64,000 nt of DNA, from positions 12,814,438 to 12,878,437 of the forward strand of contig CM034600.1 of NCBI GenBank assembly GCA_020091685.1, read 5' to 3'. This document shows positions 36,700 to 51,388 of this stretch, piece after piece. A program made the translations under genes and the position numbers. The stretch comes from Lutjanus erythropterus. Taxonomy: Eukaryota > Chordata > Actinopteri > Lutjaniformes > Lutjanidae. Position 1 is the first letter of the stretch; the number at the start of each line of letters is the position of its first letter. The notes beneath the pieces are model-generated. The model was not told where the DNA came from and ran no database searches. It worked only from the letters and a program-made list of their open reading frames with translations.

Positions 36700-39600
36700 C
36701 TAGCTCCTGTACTCATCCCCGCAGTCCCCGATGAGCGACATGAGGTCCCTGGAACGCCGTGTCACTGCTTCGATGGCGGCCAGGTCTTCCTCCATCAGCT
36801 TCAGGTCAGGGCTGCAGCTACGCAAACTGTCACTGATGTGTTGCCCTGCCCCTGCGATGCCTAGCCGACAGCCCACAATGACCCCGCCCACCGCGGGGCG
36901 ATCCAGCACGTAACGCGTTGCCACGCTGGCCACTGAGCAGTCGTGTCTCTTGGCAACGGTCTCCAAGGTGACAAGGAGGTCCTGGAAAAGGCTCCAGCCA
37001 CCCCAAGTGTCGATCATGTTCTTGTACTTAGAGAGGGAGGCGGTGTAGAGCTCCGCCCTGGAACTAGGCTCCACCTTGCCCAGATAACGCTCTGAGAGTA
37101 GACCGCCAGCTGAGAGAGGGATGGAGGAGAGAGGCAGATGAAGGAGTTAAAGGAGGCAGAGTGGATGGAGTGAGAGGAGAAGTGGGAGGAAGAGGAGGAG
37201 GAGGAGGAGGATGGAGCGAAGAGAATGGTGGAGACAGAGAAGGATGGAGAGGAGGAAGTGGATGAAGCGAGAAAAGGTAGAGAGAAAAAACAAGACAGGA
37301 GGAGAGAAACAATGGAGAAAAAAGAAGGTAGAGATGGAGACAGTTGAGGTCAGGAGGAGGGCGTGATGCAGAGAGGGATGGAGAGGAAAGAGTAAAGATG
37401 ATGGAGGGGGAGGGCAGAGGAGAGAGGATGTGTCGTCATGTCGACTGACTCCATTTTAGAAACCCTCCATTTTACATCTTTACATCATGATGATAAATGT
37501 GCCGCTGGACTGATATTCATTCACAAAAAAAATCTGTATCAGTTTAAGTGTACACTATATTTAGAATATTTCCATCACTTTACTTTGCTCTCAGACAGAC
37601 TTTTATGAAGGGAAACTGCGCTTATATGAGATAAATATCGCTCTCTTTAAACCAGCCACTAGAAAAAACTATAATTTTACCTCACAGAACACAGGAGTTG
37701 CTGGGTTACCGCTGTCACACAACAATACAAACAAAATTACAGATCAAGGAAGTGGGAGACCAACAACCTCCTGTGTTCTCTTGGTAAAACAACTGATTTC
37801 ACCCATGGAGTTTAGTGGGTTTGGAAAGAGAAATATTTGGCTTATATAAACAGCAGCTTCCCATCAGTGAAGACTGACTGATTGCAACGTAAAGTGGTAA
37901 AATATTCTAACTAAAGCACACACTTGAACTGTTTTTTTTTTAGGTAGGCATTTGCTAAAATACATTTTGTTGTTGACCCTGACTATAACAGTGTATTGTT
38001 TTGTTTTCTTGCTGGTACACCCTTCTGCTTCCCCACACTGGAGGCGTGCTGATCACCACTGATCTACTGTGGCTAGTACACTTACTACAAAGAACCTCAT
38101 CATTACAACCCCACCTCAATAAAAATGAATAAAAAAAAAAAAATTAATGAGTGGATTTAAAGAGATGTGTGATGTCTCACCAAGAGTGCCGTAAGTGAGC
38201 AGCTGAATGTTGTTCGCCAGACAGAACTGCTCCATCTTGGCTGCAGGTCGCTGGTCGATCACAGAGTACTGAACCTGTACAACACACACATTAAATACAC
38301 AGTTAAGAGATGCACTGACAGAGGCAAGGCAAGTTTATTTATATAACACTATTCAGACACAAGGCAATTAAAATGCTTTACAAGAACATAGACATACATT
38401 AAAATAAAACAAAAGATTAAATTATGGTTAAAAACATTACAGAAGGATGAGAGAAAAATGATGAGGGTCTGACAGTGTGTTGTACTGTACTAACATGCAG
38501 GTGGAGGCGTTACCTGGTTGCTCGAAATGCGAATGCCTCTGTTGGTGATCTCCTCCAGCCTCTGTGTGTCGAAGTTAGTGAGGGCAAGCTCTCCTGAGGG
38601 AAAACAGGTGGATGTCTTTTCAGAACAAAAATAAAAATCCTAGAAACCGGGAAACAGATCCACAAATTCTTTTTCAACACTTGAGGTGTACTGCCTTCAG
38701 AGAATACATGTAACTCCTTTATATACTCTCTATGATCCTTATAAGGTTCTCATCATCATGAGAACCTAAATGTAAGAAAAGTGTAAGTCTGCTGCTGATA
38801 TTGATATTCAAGAGTTAGACAGGATATATTAAAGGTTAAACATGCAAAATAATTCAAATCAGGTTGATCTTTGAGTTTATTTTTTGACTTTTGGAATGGC
38901 AGCTTGACAAAAAATAAATTCTCAGCACAAGGTTGATCAAGTTGTTGTTTCGGAGACTTTCAACCACACCTCATGGCCTTTCTCAGCAGTTGCTGTAGTT
39001 GAAATGTGGTTGAAAACATTAGAAACAAGTATCCAGATACTTGTTTCTAACCTTGTGTTAAGATTAATGTTGATCACAACAGCTGATGAAAATCATGAGA
39101 TGCTGTGGAAATCCCTTTAAAAATCCAGTAAGTGGACTCACCATTTCCAGGTCAAGAATGATCTCAACTCTCAGTTCAAAACTATGTAAAATATAGCCAT
39201 AAAATATTCATATGTTACAGTTTCTGAACGTACTTTATATACAAATACTGATACTGATATGTCTGTGGTGATAAGCCAGTATCAGCCTGTTCATATATTA
39301 GTCTGAGTCTAATATTTGTGTCTGTGAAGGTAGAGAAATTAAACATAAACTGGTCAGATAGTGTCCAGGTGTACTATGTTACTGTATGTTTATCTGTACA
39401 TGTTTATAGTATGGTATATTGTGTATACGTACGTATAAGACCCTCCTGCTGCAGGTCTGACAGGTGTCCCAGTGCGTCCAGGTATCTCTTGTCTCTATAG
39501 TCCCACCAGTGGAACTGAACACAGTCCAGACTGTCCACCTGCATGCGGGACATGGAGCGCTGAAGCGCCTTCTCCACCACCTGCACACAGAGACACACTT

Positions 39601-41032
39601 CAGCCTCAGTTTCTACGTTCAGGAGTAAAAATACACTGGCCCTTTAATTAACAACGTGAAACCCATTCAAGTTTCATTCAACCTAAATGTTCAAATACAG
39701 ACGTCTCTCTGTTTACTTCAACACTATCATACTTTCAATTTATTTCTGCCTTCTGATAGTAACTTTTTTAAAAGGGCAACTCCATCTACGTTCTTTTCTT
39801 TTTCACTCAGCCACAAGCAGTGATGTAGATTACTGCATTGATGCCCTCCCCTCCCTCAGCCTAGGGGGTTTATACGGAGCAGCATCATCATTTGAAAAAC
39901 TTCATAAAACATGGGCAGTTCAACAAAAAATTTATTGTTCAGATTTTAATACATAAGGAATAGTACTGGGAAGCTAGAGAAAGATCTAAAAAACTAAAAA
40001 AAAAAAAAAAACCCAAACAAACAAACAAACAAAATATGGACCCGTGCTTCAAAGTAAACAAACATAATATAAAACAAAATATTTTGAAAAGGATTCATTT
40101 GATTTGGGTTTTTAAGAGGACATTTTAGAGTAGAAAAATACTTGTCAGTAGTCTCTGGTGAGTTTCCACCTCATTTGACAATTCTGTACTGCAATTCCTA
40201 GTTACTTCTCACCCATATACCAATATATCTGCAAAAAGTTAATATTTGTCAATATATCAATCTAGCTCCAATACAGTGTGCGCATGTTTTCTGCGCTTAG
40301 CTGTGAATCTGACAATCTAAATATTTTAACATAAAGAGAAATATGATCCTGGGTTGCTTATCTTTGTATGAATACTATGTTTTCAGAAAATCTCATAAAA
40401 AGGACACAGAGAAAATTATTTAACAAAGAACTGTAGCTTCACATTTCTAAAGTAAAGCAGTGAGGTGATGTCCTAATTGGTTATAAAGACACACACTGCT
40501 CTCTAGTGGATAAAACCGTTCTCACTGTAAAGCACAGCAGACCAAGTGTGAGTCACTCTTTCTTGTCCTCACCCATCTGTCAGTGTCTCACCTTGCGGTC
40601 CATTGGTCCTGTTCTTGGCACGTATTTGGTCAGACCCTGCAGAGCTGGGCAGTCTTTCCCAGAGGACCTGCACTTCAGCTACAGATCAGATAAAGAGTCA
40701 TAAAAACTTGCTTACTTATTACAACGCTAATATCTTGCAAATTCTTAATTACTGCACATTAGCTTTTGACCATTTACTGATGCTAAAACTACTGTAAAGC
40801 AAAATATTTAAAAGAATGCAGGAGTTCAAAAGTATCTGTTGATTGGCTGATTGTACCAGTGACAAAGAGCCTGAAAAACACCATGTGAATAGTGAGAAAA
40901 GCTGGTTGGACAAGAGGAGCCCTCTGTGTCTCTCTGCACATTTTTCCAGGTGGATGGCTGAGACGACGGTCGATACCATTAGACTGTCACAACACATTAA
41001 CCACAAAACTCTGATCTGAGCCACACTGGGAC

Positions 41033-41111
<79 letters not shown>

Positions 41112-42135
41112 AGGCAGAAAAAGCATTACCTAGTTCTCATACTTCTGTGAATGCTTGTGTGTGTGTGAGTGTGGTGTGAGAGCATTTCTTAATGTGTGTG
41201 TTGAATGTCTGCAGCTCTGTGGAAAACACACACACCAATTTCCTGATGTAAAATCAATAACCAGGCAAGGCAGAGCTACAGGAATACACTACGATATGAA
41301 TGACAAACTGTGTCCATCATACATTTTTACTTTGACAAAATAATTTCCTGGAATTCAGGAAGTTTTTTTCTACCTTACATACAAGAAAAAATTTGAACTA
41401 TTTAAAGGATTTTCTCCATCTTGGCTTCAGCATTATTACCAAACCTAAAATGTCAAACACACACCTGCACACACAGGCCTCTGAAGCATTACGTTCAGCC
41501 TACAACATTACATTAGCTCCCTCTTGTGTTTGAAATCTTAAATGTCTCTCCAGATAATTCCAGTTATAAGTTAAACTTAAACCTCCATTAATTATTATTA
41601 TCTCCAGTGTTATATCATGTAAATGTTGGTCACAGAATGGCTACCCCATTACAATCTGAGATAATGGCACAATAATTGTCAAGGACCTTTGCTGCATGCC
41701 TTCATTCATTCTGAAATCATCACAACCAAACTAAACGACATGATTCAAGTATCACAGTTCATAATGGTGGTAGGAAGCACTGCACGGCTCTGATGGCTGG
41801 TCCGACAGGTGCTGTTTGGTGAGGCAGGTGAAAGAACAAAACCACAAAATCCAGTAGGTTTAATATTAAGTGATGCAGACAACAGTAGGGAAAAAACAAG
41901 GCACTCTATTCTTCAAGCACAGGGAAACAGTCGGACCAACACATATTGACTGCAGGTCTTCATCAAGGACATGGAGTGGCTTTTTAGATCTGACTGTTTT
42001 TAAACAATTACCATCTTTGCCACATTATCAACCCTTATAATGATGTCATGTACTGAAACAATGCAAACTGCCAGTAAGTCTGTGTGCATGGGTGAGCAAA
42101 GTGAGTTCTTATTTAATCACACTTGCTCATTGAAA

Positions 42136-42188
<53 letters not shown>

Positions 42189-43037
42189 CTGGCTGTTGAA
42201 GTGTCCAAATATTTCCTCTGCAGGCCCATAGATGTCTGCCATGTCAAATGTGGTCAGACCTGCATCAACATAGGCCTGCATGGCCTCAACTGGAGAGACA
42301 ATGGGGAAACATTTATTGATGAAATGTATTATTATTGTTGTTAAAAATCACAATTTTAAGATATGCACCAGGCAGTCAGAGAGAATGTAGTTTGCAAAAT
42401 GATAATGTTGTACTACTAACATGCAAATAACTTAGTGTCTGTAGTAAATCTACCTTTGACCGCTGTTTAAAATGCTTTCATGATATTGTTCAAACCTTTC
42501 CAGCCTGTTTTACACTGTAAGACACAGCTTTGCTACACAACTGGAAAAACTTTTTGCAGCTTGTCTCCTTTGACTGAAGGGAAACTGAACTAATAACGGG
42601 TGTAAATAATGATACTAATTAAGATTCAGCTACATTCAGGTCAGAGTCAGGGTGCTGCTTTTGTGCATGTTGGTTCGCTGGAAAGGCTCTGATACACTAA
42701 ATGGAACAGGACCTTAATTAGTATCATTAGTAACACCTGTGTTTATAAGACTATTTTATATCAATTTCTCTGTTGTGAAAAAAAAAAAAGTTTATTATCC
42801 ATAGCCACATTTGAGTGCAGTCCAGAAGCCACTCGTGTTTACTTCGTGTGTGTTTTACAACTGCTTTTCTGAACTGGCACGCTCGTTTTTATCCCCACGA
42901 TATTCTGGGTGGGTTAATCTTTTACCAGCTTTGTTTTTCTCCACCGCTCCGTGAGCCCCGGACACCTGCCACATCCCGTTCAGCACCCGGCAGACCTCCA
43001 GGCCTCCGGACAGTCTCACTTTGGGCACCGGGGACAT
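36700..43037 (-). CDS. Aldo-keto reductase, complete, 7 exons
   Basis: NADPH-type aldo-keto reductase fold protein, 343 residues, probably cytosolic. Exons in transcription order: 42926-43037, 42189-42289, 40592-40678, 39433-39580, 38514-38593, 38181-38274, 36700-37109 (1032 nt with TAG). All donors are GT and acceptors AG, and phases join. The four AKR catalytic residues are visible: Asp53 and Tyr58 in FDMADIYG, Lys89 in LTKYVPR, His124 in VQFHWWDY. Further features are [17 protein letters not shown] and the [14 protein letters not shown] loop, then VIVGCRLG near the nucleotide-binding end. The start [12 protein letters not shown] is the first in-frame ATG of the exon. It resembles fungal, bacterial and fish AKR homologues of unknown substrate more than the classical AKR1 enzymes; I cannot name the paralogue. 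Introns hold several MITEs and a CA repeat against one splice donor. Confidence 0.9.
37110..37430 (-). repeat. Homopurine/homopyrimidine tract before the last reductase exon
   Basis: On the plus strand almost pure A/G (GAAGAGGAGGAGGAGGAGGA and neighbours); on the transcribed minus strand this is a C/T-rich tract of about 300 nt running into the acceptor of the final exon at 37109. Low-complexity, non-coding. Confidence 0.8.
37536..37932. mobile_element. Long-armed palindromic MITE, family A, copy 2
   Basis: TATCAGTTTAAGTGTACACT and ATCACTTTACTTTGCTCTCA at the left; CATCAGTGAAGACTGACTGA, GCAACGTAAAGTGGTAAAAT and CACTTGAACTG at the right, in inverted orientation. Same family as 27498-27911. 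In the last intron of the aldo-keto reductase gene. Confidence 0.75.
38321..38440. repeat. Teleost repeat 'GGCAAGTTTATTTATATA'
   Basis: AGGCAAGTTTATTTATATAA then ACACAAGGCAATTAAAATGC and TTTACAAGAACATAGA follow the consensus of a ubiquitous fish SINE/LINE-tail repeat. In reductase intron 5. Confidence 0.6.
41034..41105. repeat. (GT)n microsatellite
   Basis: About 70 bp of GT (CA on the transcribed strand) in reductase intron 2. Confidence 0.95.
42138..42188. repeat. (GT)n microsatellite abutting a splice donor
   Basis: On the transcribed minus strand this is a CA run that starts inside the 5' splice site of reductase exon 2 (exon ends at 42189; the intron reads GTACACACACAC). Confidence 0.95.
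42551..42790. mobile_element. Palindromic MITE, family B, copy 3
   Basis: The right arm CTTAATTAGTATCATTAGTA, ACACCTGTGTTTATAAGACT and CTCTGTTGTGAAAAAA faces a more degraded left arm (ACGGGTGTAAATAATGATAC, TAATTAAGA). Matches the 15524-15760 element. In reductase intron 1. Confidence 0.65.
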
Positions 43038-44419
43038 CCTGCTGCCAGAGCCGGGAAGAAGCTACGAGAGGCGGCCTGTGGTTTGGACACAGCTCCCTTC
43101 TTCAGTGGTAGATAAAGTACAAAAACATAGTTTTTCCTCGTCACATCATTCTACTCAGTTGTCAGTAAAACGTCATACTGGAGCCTGTTTGATACTGCAG
43201 ACTATAAACAATAAATCAGCTGCGTCGATATAAAATACTTACTCTGTTTCCTACAGACCGAAACACCGCCTGCAAACTTAATTGCAACTCACTGCAACAC
43301 AGACACTGTTATAAAACATTTTGCCTAAGTCAGCGTTATAAAAGCCATGAGTGTTTCAACCAATAGCCGTCTTTGTTTAGCCGGATATTAACTTCTTCTT
43401 CTTCATCTACTGCAGGTTGGCTGCTGCTCTGCTGCCCCCTACTGGATAAAAACCATCACTGCTCTGAGAACTCCTGAACCTCACTTTATAATTTTGGCAG
43501 GAATGGAAAATGTCACACCATTTAACACAAACCAATTCTAATATATAAAGATAACCTCTCTAGAAACAGCTGATAGTATTAATGTCATCATATGTATGGG
43601 TGAATAAATATAGAGCTGCAATGATTAGGTGATTAATTGATTAGTCGATCAAAAGAAAAATAATCACTGGCTATTTTATCTTTTCAGCCATTTTAAAGCA
43701 ACATTGTCAAACATTTGGCTGGTTTCAGATTTTAACTGCTGCTCTTCTTTGTAATTCATGATGGTACTCCAAGAGTCTTTCTGTTTGGGACTTTTTTTTT
43801 TGGACAAAAGAAGCAATTTGAGACATCACCTCGTGGTGAGCACTTTCCACATTAAATGATTAATCATAAAAATAATCGGCAGATTAAAGTAATGATGAGA
43901 ATAATTGATAGATGCAACCCTAAATAAATCAAATTTTTCCATGGAAATGGATATAAGAAACCCTCACTAACTGTAAGAGTGTAGTAAAGAATTTTTCTTC
44001 TCTACTAATATTAGCCAACACAAACCAGCAAATACAATTTGTCATACTATGACACAATTTCTGGTGCTTTGACATAGACAGAATGTTTTTGTTGCATTTT
44101 TTTCTTGTCAGTTGTCTCTGCTATCAGCTTGTTGATAGGGTCTCAAAATACAAATGCTTGGTGATACAGTGGACTGATCCAACTGCTGGAATGTGAAGAT
44201 GCCTGAACCAGTTTCTGATTTAAAACAAAAAAGCCTCTTACATGTCTAAGAGATAAACCAATAGACTTGAAATAACGAGGCAGAGATGTTATACAGTAAA
44301 AAATAATCTTTACTTTTCACTTGCATTCCCCACATGTCTACTAGCATTTAATAAAGCCCCTTACATGAAGCATTCTCTCCAGATAACATGCTGTAAGCAG
44401 TCCCAGTTCAAATTTCTCA
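43038..44419. other. Upstream of the reductase and downstream of nsun5
   Basis: No coding exon. The first few hundred bases should hold the reductase 5' UTR and promoter; a CCAAT sequence lies near 43360 (TTCAACCAATAGCCG). A MITE occupies 43611-43922. ATTAAA on the minus strand (44347-44352) is a candidate poly(A) signal for nsun5. Confidence 0.5.
43611..43922. mobile_element. hAT-like MITE with 8-bp target duplication
   Basis: Starts TAGAGCTGCAATGATTAGGT and ends GATAGATGCAACCCTA. Flanks are AATAAATA on the left and AATAAATC on the right, an 8-bp direct repeat with one mismatch, as made by hAT transposases. Subterminal ATTAATTGATTAGTCGATCA has its counterpart in ATTAATCATAAAAATAATCG. Confidence 0.7.
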
Positions 44420-49042
<4,623 letters not shown>

Positions 49043-49169
49043 GACTAAAACTAACCTCTTCACTCGTTTCTCAGCTCCTCTGTGGTGTTTCACTTGTAAC
49101 AGCGGTCTGGACTCATTCCTCGTCCTGCTGAAGCTTCCTCTCCTCTGAGTCTGCACAGGGAACAACAAG

Positions 49170-49340
49170 TCGGTTATTTATTCTCCTCATACATGCTTTA
49201 TCAAAACTGTTCCGTGAACACCTCTCCACTCTGCACATGGTAGAGGAGGGGTCGTGACTCCGGAAGAACTAGCAGACGCACTCTTTGCGTCTGACGTATG
49301 AGGTCCGACCAGCCAATCATTGACGACAAATCAAAGGTAA
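49170..49340 (-). promoter_or_regulatory. nsun5 promoter region (inferred)
   Basis: Upstream of the nsun5 start are a CCAAT sequence (AGCCAATCATTG, near 49312), an ETS-type CCGGAAG near 49260 and a CRE-like TGACGTAT near 49291, with no TATA box. The combination is usual for a housekeeping gene; the start site is not resolved. Confidence 0.45.
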
Positions 49341-51388
49341 TAATATCGTGGGACCGCTTAACTAAAATTCTCCACAATACACATCTATTTTTAAAATAAA
49401 CATTTTTACCATCAAACTTTTCAGCTTCTCTCTCGGAGACTCAATAGACTGGCCTTTGGACTTATTTTACCCCGGTCAAGAGCTATAAACCATAAGTTAT
49501 GAATAAATATATGACTTGCATTTTAACACAATTATTTATAGACCCATTTTCAGCATTATGTATGCTGTTGTTATACATAATATTATACATACTTTTTTAC
49601 TCTATATTTCTTATTTTCTATATATTATGGTATAATGCACATTTTTTTCATCCTGTATTTCCCTATGCTCATTACTTCCCTTCTTAGTTGGAGCGACTGT
49701 AACGTAACCCAATTTCCCCCCGTGATCGATAAACTATTTCTGATTCTGATAACAGAAATGCCAATCATTTTCTAACCATCAGTATAAGAAATATTCGAAT
49801 TCGCATTTTAGTGTAATATTTACAATTATGAGTCTGCTCGATTTAGGTCCTAAAGCCATCTAGGTATTAAAAAAGTTCTTTCATTTTTTTGACTGGTTGC
49901 AGTTTTTTGTCTTCCTCATCTTTTCCATCTGGGGTGCTCGGGACAAACTACTCTTAATGCTAAATGGACCAGTCTTTTACCCTTTAAAGAGTCAGCTCCC
50001 GAATGAATACAGTATTAGTTACATTCCCAACCAAAAATAGACTTAAACGCATGAAAACTGTGTGGACCACAAATACAGGAATCTGTAATGAAAAATAATT
50101 TTATTCTTAAATCCAAGTACATTTCTTCAATATTTCAATGTAGAGACACAAGATGTCAAATGACTCAAGTTCAGATTGGTGTTTGTTACCATAATATGAA
50201 GAATCATCACTGCAATAAAATCAGTTAGCTGTCATTCAACATGAACATTAGTTTCTTTAAAAGCCTACCTGTCAAGTAATGTCTAGCGAGCTACAATGAA
50301 CTTTCATATTGTGTTGATTTTAGAGGCTCTTGTAGACAAAAAGCGATAGTGTTTGCACAACCATAACCACAAATAAATTTATCTAAAGAACAATCTCATC
50401 CTGCTTTGTTTTTTTTTTTGACTAACTCACTATCCGCTGTAACTTTGCTTCGGAAAAAGGTATGCAACTATAAACTGATCTTCCTGCTGATTGTGCCTTT
50501 CAGTTATGTGGGTCATATAAAGGCATCAGTACAAAACACTTTGATAAGCAATTAAAAACTCCTTGCAGCAGGTTCAAGAGCAAATCATATGGGGAAACAA
50601 GGGTCTTTAGATTCACTGCAGCATCTTTAAAGCTTCACTGAGCAATAAAAATGAGAAATATTAACACAATGTAAAAAGACTAACAAACATGGCGTTTACA
50701 AAAAGCTGAAAAGGTGCAGTTACATTCAATTCACTGACAGGTGACCTAACACAGTCCATCTGCACTTAGTGTACAACATAAAAATAAAATAAATTACATG
50801 AAAAAATTGCTTACAAAAATGTACAGTGCATTTTCAGTCATTTGACCTTCTTTGCTTTAGGCACCGAGTATCCATGCACTCACATAACGACATGCCTGCC
50901 AAAGACTGCAATAAATATCAAATTTTTTGCATCAAGAGAAAACACATCCTTCATTGCTGATTCATACAGATTACATTTTACAGCACTGAATTATGCTCAA
51001 ATACAAGTCTTTATTATATGTTGTTTTTGGAATGCAGTTCAGATACTTTGTGTGAAGGGCAAACAGGAGCTGCCTTTCACTAAATAAATGCAGTCATCTG
51101 AACTCACATCCACAGAGAAGTCACAACAGAGCTCTATTCTAGAGTTTGCTCTATTATTCTGAGCAGACTACTCATTTTCAATATACATTTGATATATTCT
51201 GTTGCTGCTGAATACCACTGCAAGGTAAATTCAGCCTAATATTTGAAAAATGTCAAGTCAGGTCATGAGTTGTGTTTCTAGTAAGCAAGGATGCTGAGTT
51301 TCTGTTTAATGAAATGTGACAAGTATGAACAAGCAAGAGTTTTTTGGGTGGAGGACAACATAGTCAGACCAAATTGTTACTTGACTTA
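49340..51388. other. Intergenic DNA and 3' UTR of the MYB-hAT gene
   Basis: No coding exon between the nsun5 promoter and the stop of the MYB-hAT gene. On the minus strand AATAAA occurs at 51010-51015 and 50100-50105, so the MYB-hAT 3' UTR could be about 0.4 or 1.3 kb. The rest is AT-rich with no recognised repeat. Confidence 0.5.

Noticed and set aside
42815-43233. Plus-strand open frames opposite the first reductase exon
   Set aside because: They are antisense shadows of the conserved AKR exon and upstream DNA; no similarity or splice support.
49043-49168. Extended N-terminus of NSUN5 from an upstream in-frame ATG
   Set aside because: The added 42 residues do not resemble the family, whereas MALYLKAAEVL aligns with the start of human NSUN5.
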